Shown here in pieces: positions 34,490-45,749 of a stretch of DNA of 64,000 nucleotides. This DNA is from Juglans regia (Eukaryota > Streptophyta > Magnoliopsida > Fagales > Juglandaceae): positions 1-64,000 of the forward strand of contig NW_023361495.1 in NCBI RefSeq assembly GCF_001411555.2. Direction: 5' to 3'. Below the pieces are notes generated by a model that was given only the letters and a program-made list of their open reading frames with translations, was not told where the DNA came from and did no database searches. Position 1 is the stretch's first letter; each line of letters starts with the position of its first letter. A program made the translations under genes and the position numbers.

Positions 34490-36870
34490 GAAAACATTAA
34501 TCTTACAATAAAAAGGTCGCTCGTACAATTAAAACTCATTGCTAGACTTCTGTGCTCTTCTCCATGGGTTGTGTTCGTCCTAGTCATTCAGTTCCTGTGG
34601 GGGGAGGGACATGCATAAAAACTAAAAAGAGTCGATGAATCGTAAGTACTACTTCATACAGTTAAAATAAAACAACATAGGTTTTTATTCATGCGTTCAT
34701 CATTCATACATACTATACATACATGCATACGTGCATACATGTGTTCTTTTGAAAACTACACTGGACATGGTTTTTCTTTAAAGAGTGGCTTTCTTTTCGT
34801 AAATGTTTCTCCCATCAGTGCCTTCATTTCTTCAAGAGTTCATGCATTCATACGTACATGCATTCATCCATTCATTCTTATCACTTTCATAGGCCAGTAC
34901 ACACTATTACGCCCCGTTTGTTGGGGTTAGCGGTCTTCCTTTGGACCCGGTCTCCACCCGTGGCCATGGGTTGGGAATCCATTTTCAGTCAGGAGCAACA
35001 CTGGGTGCACTTCTAGTACTACTTACCAGACATTGCAATCTGCCCATTCATTGGTACCCTTTTCATTCATTCATGTGGTTGTTACGTATCTTCATACATT
35101 AAAGCATTCATTCATTCTGTCCTTTCTTACAGTTCAGTCCTTTTCATTTAACAGTTTAGTTCATGGAAAAAAATCGTTTAATACATGGGCTTAAACTTTC
35201 AGTTCATTTCAACTCTATCTTTCATTTAACAGTTCATTCATGGAAAACGTCATTTAAAAACATGGGCTTAAACGTCGTCTTTCATGCCATCCATAAGCAT
35301 CACCTTAAACGTCGTCTTTCATGCCATCCATAAGCATCACCTCATGGCACTCATAAAAGCATCGGTTCGTAGGATCCATAAAAGCATATGTTTTCATGTC
35401 TTTCATGCTTTTGCATTAGTTCATGGATTTTCTTGGAAAATACATACAATAGATATAACGTATAGTCATCCATTCACATGCGTACAATTAATACTTTTGG
35501 TGCGTAAAAAGGGGCTACCAAGGAGGGCCGTACATACATATACCTTTGAACAATTAGTATTTTGTTTTGTAAAACGTCTTTCGTGTCATTTAGTAATGCA
35601 TCGTAAAGGAAAAGCGTTGCGTTTTCTTTTTCTTATATTTTATAAAACTCTAGAAGAGTATGAATGTAATACTTACCTGGACTCCATGCTACTTGCATAT
35701 CATGCAGTCTATTAATGTGTGTGTCAGATGGCAACCTACATGCATACACATAACCTTCACGTCATTCTCTATCTAATGCCTAAGCAACTTAAACTAGAAA
35801 TAGAACTATGCTTCACTTGGAACACTCTCCTTTAATCTCGTGCTCTTACGTACCCTTTACTATGCTAAGACCTTTGGGGACCGCTTACGGTCACTACCTC
35901 TTCTCAATTCGACGTTCTTGCCTCAAGTGCTTATCTCTAAAGTGAACCCGTGATTTACCTTAGGATTAAGACATAAAGACATTCGTCTTACTCTTCTTAC
36001 TAACCACATTCGACCCATGATTCTGACCGATGCGATCAAGTATCCCAATCCTAGATAATACATCCATCACTACCTTCATGCACCTTAGCCCACACTAAAT
36101 TCTCATTCCCATCCATTCAAGCCATACGACTCTAAGCCAACTCTGAGACTTAAGCACCGTGTAACTGTGCTAAGGATAGAAATACCCATTACATATGGTG
36201 AATCCGTCCTGCACCTGTGTCTAACCAGATTACACATGTACCTTACCCCTTTATCACCTAAGACCAACATATAACATGTTGATCACCTGCTCGTAGAGCC
36301 AAGGGGCATACTCCGATATCAACCTTCTCTTAACCCGGCTAGCACGACTCTTCATGCAACCCGTCCCTTTTGACAGTTCATTCCAACACTTAACACGACA
36401 AGACTCCATTCACTACTACTCCTTATGTAACGTCATATAGCTCGGGATTACACCCAAGCTACACCCTGACCTTGTCACGTCACCTGACATCCCACAACGT
36501 CATTTCTAAGCCAACTTCTAACTCATCACGAGTACGATTCCTCACATACTCCTAACACATCGTGACATATCATCACGATCCCTGCTACACCATTTCTATA
36601 CTAACTCCTCACCCATCATAAGCACAACTACTAGTGGTCATGTCATTTCGTGACATTCCCCATTCATGCTTTCGCTGCACACTCTTACATTTGTTCTGCT
36701 ACTTCACGCATATTCCTAGCCATAAGTCAATTACGGTGACACTTATCACCTCAGACTATAGGCCACATCACAGTTACTTCGAGATACTATTCCATAGTTC
36801 CCGACACTACTCATCACGTTCCACGCCCATCAATCATACATCCATCCTTATCTCTACGACATGCCACATA
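34490..36870 (-). other. Non-coding body of the left long LTR
   Basis: CATTCATACAT-type low-complexity sequence (34690-35420), then unique-looking LTR sequence. The stretch 35640-36640 matches 41000-41540 and 45755-46260 in reverse orientation. No coding content is supported. Confidence 0.6.
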
Positions 36871-36879
36871 GAGTGTCGC

Positions 36880-37480
36880 TGCCTTGTGGAGTACACTCCA
36901 CGTATACTCCATTTTCACACGTTACGACCCATCACCATTACGGCATATGCGCCACATGGTGCATTGCTCCACTACATGGAGTACACTTCTCGTGTACTCC
37001 CTTTACCCACACTACGCCACCCACACTACGCCACATCACCACTATGGCATACCCATCATATGGTGCATCACTCTACCACATCGAGTATACTTCACGTGTA
37101 CTCCCTTCAAACACGTTACGCCACATCACCACTATGGCATACCCGCCATATGGTGCATCACTCCACTACATGGAGTACACACCACGTGTATTCCCTTCAC
37201 ACACGTTACGCCACATCACCATTATGGCATAACCTCCATATGGTGCATCACTCCACCACATGGAGTACACTTCATGTGTATTCCCTTCACACACGTTACG
37301 CCACATCATCACTATGACATACCCGCCATATGGTGCATCATTTCACCACATGGAGTGTACTCCATGTGTACTCCCTTCACACACATTACGCCACATCACC
37401 ATTATGGCATACCCGCCATATGCTGCATCACTCCACCATATGGAGTACACTCCACTTGTACTCTTCCCATTCTACAATAC
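36880..37480. repeat. 90-bp tandem repeat in the left long LTR
   Basis: About seven copies of a 90-bp unit marked by TGGAGTACAC, GTGTACTCCCTTCACACA, CGCCACATCACCA and CCGCCATATGGTGCATCA. For example, unit starts lie at 37261, 37351 and 37441. TGGAGTACAC and GTGTACTCC form a local inverted repeat within each unit. The period is a multiple of three, which keeps several frames open. Confidence 0.9.
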
Positions 37481-38742
37481 GCCAGAAGGGTATATTTTAC
37501 ATATACTCTCCTTATCCCACACTACGCCACACACACAGAGTACACTCAACATGTATTGTTCCCATTCCACATGCCACATCACCAATACAGCACATACTCC
37601 ACAACCACACTACACAACACAGTCCACAACACTTCACAGAACACTACACAGATATGCCCAACACTTCACATACACAGCACATCACATCTCCATACAACAC
37701 AACGAACTCTACAATACTAACAACATAGTTCACAACCTAATCAACTAATCAACATCTAACATAAACAACGATAGATAGAGGGTTATACCATCAACGGGAT
37801 AACCAGTGCGTTGCAGTCAATGATGCCGGAAGGGTCATACGTGGCGGCTAACCCACGTACGATGGTTGTTTGGGTGTTTGGATAGCTAAGTGTGGTCTTG
37901 GAAGGGCTCATGGTGGCCTTGTGATGGTGGCAAGGAGCGTAACACGGCAGATCTGTGGGTTTCCCATGGAAACCCGTGTGTCTCAAAGCATGGAATTGGA
38001 AGGGGAAGGCTTGGCTGGTCGTGGCTGGCCATGGAGGGACTTAGGGGTTGCTGGTGGACCTCGTGGTGGCACTGGGGTGGTGGTACAGCGGTCCACGATG
38101 GTGGAGGGAGGAATGGCCGTGTGTGAGTGTGATACCCTGCTCCTTCCTTCTTACGTACGCTTCTTCTTTCTAACATATGTTCCGTCTTTATGACGTAAGC
38201 AAATCCCTTGGGCATAGATTTTGTGATTGTTTGCCCCTTCTATTTAGCGACTGCGAGACTCGTCATGCGTGCTGAACCATGATGGCGTGTTTTGAAAGAT
38301 ATCATGTGACTTCTAGGGCACACCCAGTATTTTAAATATGCTGAAAATATTTATAAGGAGTATTTTCAGTGTTATTGAATTAAGATTGATCTTAAATACG
38401 ACAATCATGATATTCTTGAAGAGCTCCAAAAATATTATAATCGTCGAAAATCATTTTAATATTATTATTAAAATGATTTCAATTATTTAAGATATTATGA
38501 GATTTAAATTATGTTGAAAGTTGTTATTAATCAAATGGTTTTATTCTCTTTAATATGTTAAGTGAGACTTCATCATTTTGTTAATGATGAAGGAATGTTA
38601 TTTTATAAACAAAAGTTAGTGTAAAATAATATTCTACCTTAATTCCTCTAAGCACTTTTAATTAAGTTAATGTTTTACGCATTTTCAAATCAGTGTTTGA
38701 GATCCACCGTTAGGTCGTTACGTGGATCCCCAGACAAAGGGA

Positions 38743-38759
38743 CTGGGTTAAATACCCAG
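38743..38759 (+). promoter_or_regulatory. TATA-like palindromic promoter box of the right LTR
   Basis: CTGGGTTAAATACCCAG is an almost perfect palindrome with a TTAAATA core. It is followed within 20-60 bp by a C/T-rich region, which fits the core promoter and start of the transcribed part of a retrotransposon LTR. The assignment rests on position and composition only. Confidence 0.4.
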
Positions 38760-39640
38760 ACCCCCTCTTTCTTCCTCATTTCCCGTAGCTCTCTCTCTCT
38801 CCTCCCTCTCCCTAGCATACGTTGTACTTAGCCCATTCCCCTCGCCGAAGCTCCATGCCTCAGCCCGGCGCCTCTGTGCGTCGCCAGCTTTCACTGCCGA
38901 CACCACCGACTGCACCTCACGTCGGTGAGTCCTCCCATGCCACTCTCTCTCTCCCACGCTCCCTCTCTCTCTACGTTGGCCATGCACAGCCCGAACTAGC
39001 TTAGTTAGTGCTTACTGCACCGCCATGTGCCACCCAATGGCGCCACCACCTCCACGGCAGCTTCCTCTTCCACCGGCCATCACCCTCCAGTGAGCTCAGG
39101 CCCTCCAATGCAGCCACCTTCCTCGTCGCACGCACAAAAGACCCACGCTGCCTCTCTAGCACCGCCGTACGTGGTACTCACAGCCACCAAGCACTGCCAT
39201 GGACCTCCCATTTCCTCCCCCTTCGTGCTCCACGTGACCCATGGCCAGAAGCCCCTCCTCCACGCATGAGCTTCTCCTTCTCCACGCACTGGTTGCACAG
39301 CTCTCACCGCCGTGCACCGCCACCCATGGTGATTGACTGCCACCTCCAGCCTCCTCAAGCCACCACCAAGCCATCCCAGCCATCCACGGCCCCGATCTGC
39401 CACCCATGCATGCACACTCTCCCTCACTCTCTCACGGGTTTCTCCCCCTCTTACACGGCCATTCCCCCTTCCTCCGCCGTGAGCCACCGTGGCGCCACCC
39501 CAGTGCCTCCACGGCTCCACCAGCAACTCCCTCAGCCCAACCCTAGGTCCAAACTACCACTTTGAGTGGTGGGTAGTCACTACATGTGATGGACAGCCAC
39601 TGCGCGTGGCTGACCACCACTGTACATGGCTAGATCCGCC
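38760..39640 (+). other. C-rich transcribed region of the right LTR, no gene
   Basis: C/T-rich sequence with short TC runs (38785-38815 and 38940-38975). Open frames on both strands (for example 39008-39565 plus and 39080-39526 minus) overlap each other and consist largely of Pro/Ser/His or Gly/Trp/Val. They show no domain, so I treat them as compositional. Confidence 0.6.
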
Positions 39641-40149
39641 GTGTTACGCTCCTTTCCATCATCACAAGGCCACCACGAGCCATTCCAAGACCACACCTAG
39701 CTATCCAAACGCCTAAACAGTTAACGTACGTGGGTTAGCCGCCACGTACAACTCTTCCGACATCATCGGCTATGACGATCAACGAGCAACGCACGGGTTA
39801 TCCCGTCAATGGTATAACCCTCTATCCCTCGTTAATTATATTAGATATTGATTAGTTGACTAGGTTATGGACTGTACTGTTGGTATTTGTGGAGTTGTGG
39901 TTTTGTGATGCGGTGCTGTGTGATGAAGTGTTGGGCATATCTGTGTTGGATGGAGATGTGTTGTGTCGTGTACAGTATTGTAAAGTGTTGGGAGTAATTG
40001 AGAAGTGTGTTGTGTAGTGTTGTGGTATGTGTTGTATTGGTGACGTGGCGAATTGAATGGGAATAGTACACGTGGGATGTACTTTGTGTGTGGCATAATG
40101 TGTGACAATGAGAGTATATGTAAAATATACCCTCTTGGCATATTGTGGA

Positions 40150-40730
40150 ACGGGAAGAGTACACGTGGAGTATACTCCATGTGGTGGAGTGATGCACCAT
40201 ATGGTGGGTACTCCATAGTGGTGATGTGACGTGATGTGTATGAAGGGAGTACATGTGGAATGTACTCCGTATGGTGGAGTAATGCACCATGTGGCAGATA
40301 TGCCATAATGGTAATGCGGAATAGTGCGTGTAAAGGGAGTACACGTGGAGTGTACTCCATGTGGTGGAGTAATGCACCATATGGCGGGTATGCCATAATG
40401 GTAATGTGGCGTAGTGTGCATGAAGGGAGTACACGTTGAGTGTACTCCATGTGGTATAGGGATGCACCATATGGCGGGTATGCCATAATGGTGATGTGGT
40501 GTGATGTGTATGAAAGGAGTACATGTGGAATGTACTCCGTATGGCAGAGTGATACACCATGTGGCGGATATGCCATAATGGTGATGTGGCGTAATGCATG
40601 TGAATGGAGTACATGTGGAGTGTACTCCATGTGATGGAGTGATGTACCATATGACGGGTATGCCATAGTGGTGATGTGGCGTAGTATGTATGAAGGGAGT
40701 ATACGTGGAGTGTACTCCAAGTGGCAGCAA
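40150..40730. repeat. 90-bp tandem repeat in the right long LTR
   Basis: Six to seven copies of the same 90-bp unit as at 36880-37480, in inverted orientation (GGAGTACACGTGGAGTGTACTCC with ATGGCGGGTATGCCATAATGG). The core forms a palindrome around CACGTG in some units. Confidence 0.9.
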
Positions 40731-41547
40731 CACTCCGTGTGGCGTGTCGTAGAGATAAGGATGGTTATGTGATTTATGGGCGTGGAAGGTGATGGGCAGT
40801 GTCGGGAACTTTGGAACAGTGTCCCGAAATAGTTATAATGTAGCCTATAGTCTGAGGTGGCAAGTGTCACAGTGATGGACTTATGGCTAGGAGTATGCGT
40901 GAAGTAGCAGTACAAGTATAAGAGTGCGCAGCGGAAGCATGACTGAGGAATGTCACGAAGTGACATGACTATTGACAATCGTGCTTGCGATGGACGAAGT
41001 AGAGGAACAAGTGTAAGAGTACGCAGCGGAAGCATGACTGGGCAACGTCACGAAGTGACGTGGTTATTGGAAGTCATGCTTATGATGGGTGAAGTGTTAG
41101 AATGTAGGAATGGCGTAACGGGAACATGATGAGATGTCACGGTGTGACAGGAGTGCGTGAGGAACCGTACTCGTGATGAGTTAGGAGTTGGCGTCGAAAT
41201 GATGTAACGGGATGTTGGGTAACCCGACAAGGTCACAGTGTAGCTCTGGAGCAATCTCGGGCTATGTGACGTGACATAAGGCGTAGTTGTGAATGGAGTC
41301 TTGTCGTGTTAAGTGTTGGGATGAACTGTCAAAAGGGACAGGTAGCGTGAAGAGTCATACTAGCCGGGTTAAGAGAAGGTTGATATCGGAGTATGGTGCT
41401 TGTTTATACAAGCAGGTGATCAACGTGTCATATGTTGATCTTAAGTGAGGAAGGGGTAAGGTACATGTGTAATCTGGGTAGACATATGTGTCGGATGGAT
41501 TCACCATATGTAATGGGTAATCTGTCATGAGCATAGTTGCAAGGTGC

Positions 41548-41733
41548 TTAAATGAATTAAATAAGTTGAAACCCTTCAAGTGCCCAAAGCCTTTAAGTCA
41601 TGTCGTTGCCCTTTCCATAGTTTATCAAATGAATCAAAGCTGAATCTTCATCATTTAAGCTCTTGAACTTGTATTTGGCCAATCTGGAACATGCAACATA
41701 TCTTTAAAACTAGGCCCACCTTGGTTCCCATCA
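41548..41733 (-). repeat. Truncated 3' LTR of the minus-strand gypsy element
   Basis: Nearly identical to 45564-45749. It keeps the LTR start (TGATGGGAACCAAGGTGGG on the minus strand) but lacks the distal roughly 530 bp, including the TTCATATCA end. Confidence 0.85.
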
Positions 41734-42902
41734 TTCCCCCTCTCCTCAAAATGATTCGACCTCGAATCTCCACCTGGATCAAAGGGAAAAATGATAGTAA
41801 CATTATCATTAATTTCATAAGCATTATCATTAATTTGTTCAAGAATTTGAAAAAATCCATCCAAGCTACTCCTGTTGTCAACAGATAATGGTCTTAAATC
41901 TAAAGGAGTAAATGCATTAAGTCTATAAACAATTTCAAAAGGTGAAAATATAGTAGTAGCATGAACACTCCAATTATATGTAAACTCAATAAACGTCAAA
42001 CAATACTCCAACAAATGTTCATGAAACACATCTAAAGTCCTCCTCACCCCAAAATGATCACTCAAATTATATGCAAACTCAATGAAAGACAAATGATGCT
42101 CCCGTAAACGTTTATGCAACAAGTCAATGAATGGCAAATGATATTCCCACAAACGTTCATGCAACACATTTAAAATTTTATTTACACCAAAATGACTACT
42201 CCAATTATATGAAAACTCAATGAATGGCAAGCAATACTCCCACAAACGTTCATGCAACACATCAATGAATGAAAAATGATACTTCCACAAACGTCCATGC
42301 AACACGTTATTGAATGGCAATTGATATTCCAAAAAACGTTCATGCAATACAACAAAAGTCTTCCTTACACCAAAGTTACCCAACAAAGCACCATGTCCAT
42401 CACACACAAGCAACTTACACATAAAACTAGTAGGCACACAAAATTTATTCTTTCTAAACAAGTACCAATCTAGTTTATAGAACTTACCAAATGATGCTTT
42501 CTCACATGTTCCATACACACTAGCAAAATCATCATCATTAGCATGCAATTCCTTATTATATTCAAGTCTCAACAATTTTGCATCTAAAATGAAGACAAGG
42601 ACATACCTTCTTGCTAAAACATCATCAACAAAATTTTTCATACCTTGTGTGTATTTGAATACATGAGGAAAAGTCTCAATACAATCCTCCCGCTTAGCAC
42701 ACATTCTAGTCAACAACTTACCTTGTCCCTTTAAGTGTGTTAAGGACTCATGTTCTTCAAAGAAAGGTCGGGTAGGGATTGTCGTACCTGACACAAAATC
42801 AATGTAGTGCTCTATCTCCCTAATAGGTGGCAATCCACTAAACACGCCGCTAGGAATTACGACCTCATATCCCTGCAATAAAGAAACAACAACACTAGGC
42901 AA
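41655..42902 (-). CDS. Deleted gypsy polyprotein: RNase H remnant and amplified integrase motif
   Basis: A 415-residue open frame. It starts with the pre-RT segment (LPPIREIEHYIDFVSG, about residues 24-39). It then jumps directly to the end of RNase H ([15 protein letters not shown], about 52-66), so the reverse transcriptase is missing. Residues about 190-310 contain repeated variants of VLHERLWEYHLPFI and HFGVRRTLDV. These combine the integrase zinc-region HFGVRRT motif with the later WE-x-x-LPFIEFAYN motif, and the intervening catalytic core is gone. The end reads ILEQINDNAYEI and ITSRA-like sequence, the integrase C-terminus, and extends into the LTR. No enzyme activity is expected. Why such a long frame stays open is unclear. 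Confidence 0.7.
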   Translation of the reverse strand: MPSVVVSLLQGYEVVIPSGVFSGLPPIREIEHYIDFVSGTTIPTRPFFEEHESLTHLKGQGKLLTRMCAKREDCIETFPHVFKYTQGMKNFVDDVLARRYVLVFILDAKLLRLEYNKELHANDDDFASVYGTCEKASFGKFYKLDWYLFRKNKFCVPTSFMCKLLVCDGHGALLGNFGVRKTFVVLHERFLEYQLPFNNVLHGRLWKYHFSFIDVLHERLWEYCLPFIEFSYNWSSHFGVNKILNVLHERLWEYHLPFIDLLHKRLREHHLSFIEFAYNLSDHFGVRRTLDVFHEHLLEYCLTFIEFTYNWSVHATTIFSPFEIVYRLNAFTPLDLRPLSVDNRSSLDGFFQILEQINDNAYEINDNVTIIFPFDPGGDSRSNHFEERGNDGNQGGPSFKDMLHVPDWPNTSSRA

Positions 42903-42914
42903 AGACTCATTAAA

Positions 42915-44255
42915 TTAATTAGTATAAAAGCTTGCCTTAGCATAAAAACTCACTTTTGCCTTTTTGTTTCTCTCTGTAATCTCTTTTTCTTTTTCCTCTT
43001 GTGCAACTCTTTTTTCTTGACTCTCAGCCACCACTCTCTTTTCTTTTTCACTCTTTCTTTCTCTAGATGTTTCGGCCTCCTCTTTTTTTCTCTCACTCAC
43101 TTTTTCTGTTTCACTCTCTCTTTTTCTTCCACTCTCATCTTTTTTTGAACTCTCGGCCTCACAATATTTTTGCAACTCATTCTCTTTTTTTCTTGAGGTT
43201 TCAGCCTCACCCCAATATTTTTTCTCCCTCATTTTTCTCTCTCTCTCTTTTTCAGTCTCATTATTTCTTTTCTTCTCAATCTCATCTTCACACTTGCTTT
43301 TTAGCTCAATCTCACTTTCACTCTCACCTTCACTCTTGCTTTTCAGCTCATTCTCACTTTCACTCTTGCCTGTTTGCTCAATCTCCTTTTCACTTTTTCT
43401 TTTTTGATCACTCTCACTTTTACTCTTTCTTTTTTTATCACTCTCATTTTCACTCTTTCTTTTTTGATCAACCCCACTTTTCAGCTTCAATTGATCCCCA
43501 TGGACCTGTGTTGGAGTTAAAGGAGCAAGTTTGATTGTTTTTCCATCCTTTTCAAAACTATACATGTTCCTTAACCTATCATGGATCACCTTCCTATCAT
43601 ACTGCCATGGCTTCCCCAACAAAATATAACCAGCATGCATAGGCACTACATCACAAAGGACCATATCCTGGTATTTCCCAATTGAAAAAGAAACTAGCAC
43701 TTGCTTATTTACCCTAACCTCCCCACAATCACTCAACAACTGCAACATGTATGGTCTAGGGTGCTTCAAGGTACGTAAATTCAATTTCTCAACTAAAGTA
43801 GTGCTAGCCAAATTAATACAACTCCTCAAATCAATGACCATACTACATACCTTGTTGTTGATGTGGCATCTAGTATGAAAATCGTTCTCACTCTGCTGCT
43901 TTGTATCATTCATCTTAATTTGTGTATTGAGTGCATGCCTAGCAACAAGAGACTCACCATACTCTTCTTTCTCATACCCATTCTCAATACTAGGCTCATG
44001 TTGCCTCCTACCTCTCTCACCTTGCAGATTTCTAATCACTGCTTCTTGATTATCCATCCTATAACTCATTTCACCCAACACCAAGTTCAACCGCTCAAAC
44101 TGTTGTTGCATGGCTTGCAACACAAAAGATGAGTTATCTGCCACACCTTTTGGTGATGAGTCACTTCTATAAGACATCATAATATGTTGTACAAAAAGAA
44201 TGTTAGTGAAAAACCCCACACACTCTCTTACGTGTTTACACTTGAATAATGGCAC
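42915..44255 (-). CDS. Deleted gypsy Gag-protease frame with charged repeat region
   Basis: A 446-residue open frame. Residues about 40-95 match the Gag N-terminus of the element at 49452 (SSFVLQAMQQQFERLNLVLG). It then passes directly into the protease-like region (GESLVARHALNTQIK, HTRCHINNKVCSMVIDLRSC). The Gag core and CCHC knuckle are therefore deleted, and the expected catalytic D-G/S-G of the protease reads D-L-R. From about residue 260 to the end it is a very long Lys/Glu/Ser repeat region (KRKSENESD type), predicted to be helical and highly charged. The likely natural start is the internal Met at about 44177 (MMSYRSDSSPKG), which matches MSQRSSASPRG of the other element. Confidence 0.7.
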   Translation of the reverse strand: MPLFKCKHVRECVGFFTNILFVQHIMMSYRSDSSPKGVADNSSFVLQAMQQQFERLNLVLGEMSYRMDNQEAVIRNLQGERGRRQHEPSIENGYEKEEYGESLVARHALNTQIKMNDTKQQSENDFHTRCHINNKVCSMVIDLRSCINLASTTLVEKLNLRTLKHPRPYMLQLLSDCGEVRVNKQVLVSFSIGKYQDMVLCDVVPMHAGYILLGKPWQYDRKVIHDRLRNMYSFEKDGKTIKLAPLTPTQVHGDQLKLKSGVDQKRKSENESDKKRKSKSESDQKRKSEKEIEQTGKSESENELKSKSEGESESEIELKSKCEDEIEKKRNNETEKERERKMREKKYWGEAETSRKKENELQKYCEAESSKKDESGRKRESETEKVSERKKEEAETSRERKSEKEKRVVAESQEKRVAQEEKEKEITERNKKAKVSFYAKASFYTN

Positions 44256-44639
44256 TCCACTCGTGTTTCACTCTTAATGGCTTTTTCCCGATAATAGTCT
44301 CACACCCTCTTGCCTTTTACCTCAAGAGCTTTCCCACTCAAGTTCTTTCAGAACTAAATGAACTCAATCAAGACAAGGCAACCTTGTTTTATCCCAACTA
44401 GTAATTAGATCCAGGAAACAAGAACAAGAGAAACATGAAGGAATAAAAATGACACGAGAATCAATGAAGTTATACGAATGAAAGAGAAACAATAAGACAA
44501 GATACCAACTTGAGTAATTTATGCAGCAGTAGCCCCTTTGATCATAAGGTTTAATCAACAAATTTCTTTCTTTTTCTTTGTTGTAACTATGTAGCAACTT
44601 TGAATATGCTACCATCTCTTTTCTTCATCTTTTTTTTTT

Positions 44640-44697
44640 TTCGAATTTACTTTTCTTTTCCTTTCTTTTCTTTTCTTTTCTTTTCTTTTCTTTTCTC
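44640..44697. repeat. (TTTTC)n microsatellite
   Basis: About ten TTTTC units in the untranslated leader of the minus-strand gypsy element (AAAAG repeats in the element's sense). Confidence 0.85.
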
Positions 44698-45030
44698 TAA
44701 TTCAACCACAAACAGCAATATTCAATTGTGAAAACCAAGCAATTGAATTCAAACACACAAGCATAGACAATGAAGTAGAAGAGAATCAATGGAACGACAC
44801 TCCAAGCAACTGACAAACTTAGAGATGCAGGAAACCCTAGAATTTTGAAGCCCTAGGTGATGCAAATTTTAGCCAAACCCAAAATCATAAGAATTTCGGC
44901 AGCCTACTTTTTGTTTCTATTTTTTTTTTTTGGCAACCCTAGAACAATGAAGCCCTAGAATTAAAATTAAGGATGCTAGAATTGAAAGATAGAATCAGAC
45001 CTGATTGGAAACCTTGCTCTGAATACCAAA

Positions 45031-45749
45031 TGATATGAACCCGCGGGAAAGGAATCCCTTAAACCCACAGTCAATTTGAAAACTCCCCAAGAAAGCCAAA
45101 ATCAAGTCTATGGATGGAGAATCTAGACCCGATGAGAACTTGTTTCAAGAACCTAGATTATATTAAAATCTAGACCCGTTGAAGAACCCGTCTCAAGAAC
45201 CCAGATTACAAAGGAGGAACGCCACAAAGGTTGTAATTTACCTTTGATAAGTTCAAAAGTTCAATAAAGAACAAGAGGAGTAAAACTCAACTCACAATGA
45301 ATAAATTCATCAAATTTCATAAACTGATTAGAATGAGGCTATATAGAGTATTTAAAGGAAAACCTAATGAAACCCTAGCCAAAATAAACCCCCATCTTCC
45401 AAAAGTGCCCCTGAATGAACAGTGCCGCGTCTATTGTATGGCGCTACAGTACTCGGCTACAGTAACCCTAACCCTAGTTCAATAAAATAATAACTTTCCC
45501 AACATGCCCTTACATCCCCTTAAGTGCTTCACATAATTATTCTAAACAAATAAAATAAGTTCTTTAAATGAATTAAATAAGTTGAAACCCTTCAAGTGCC
45601 CAAAGCCTTTAAGTCATGTTGTTGCCCTTTCCATAGTTTATCAAATGAATCAAAACTGAATCTTCATCATTTAAGCTCTTGAACTTGTATTTGGCCAATC
45701 TGGAATATGCAACATATCTTTAAAACTAGGCCCACCTTGGTTCCCATCA
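45031..45749 (-). repeat. Complete 5' LTR of the minus-strand gypsy element
   Basis: 719 bp, starting TGATGGGAACCAAGG and ending GGGTTCATATCA on the minus strand. It is the same family as the 836-bp LTRs at 48114 and 53206 but shorter. It is followed by the primer binding site at 45016-45029. Confidence 0.85.

Larger units (their letters stand above)
25911..38128 (-). mobile_element. Long gypsy-type LTR (left copy), minus orientation, interrupted
   Basis: The 3' end of the LTR lies at 25911 (TGTAACGCCCGTCC, the reverse complement of a GGGCGTTACA terminus). The rest resumes after a nested LINE at 34474 and runs to 38128. From about 35500 to 38128 it is the inverted homologue of 39440-46340. 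Matching landmarks are the 90-bp tandem repeat, a TAACCCACGTACG/CGTACGTGGGTTA box and a CATGGAGTCCAGGTAAGTAT splice-like box. Relative to the right copy it lacks about 1.3 kb of the 5' (U3) end. Adding that, the intact LTR would be about 5 kb. No internal coding region is attached. Confidence 0.65.
41548..45749 (-). mobile_element. Ty3/gypsy element, minus strand, internally deleted
   Basis: Same family as the element at 48114-54041. The 5' LTR on this strand (45031-45749) is complete and the 3' LTR (41548-41733) keeps only its first 186 bp. A polypurine tract (TTTTGAGGAGAGGGGGAA on the minus strand, 41734-41751) precedes the 3' LTR. A primer binding site resembling tRNA-Met, TTGGTATTCAGAGC (45016-45029), follows the 5' LTR with one extra base. 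Coding capacity is reduced to two long frames that lack the gag core and most of the reverse transcriptase. The 12-mer AAGGTGCTTAAA flanks both sides (41541-41552 and 45750-45761). Confidence 0.85.

Noticed and set aside
43067..43534. 155-residue plus-strand frame rich in Phe/Ser/His
   Set aside because: Shadow of the Lys/Glu/Ser repeat region encoded on the minus strand.
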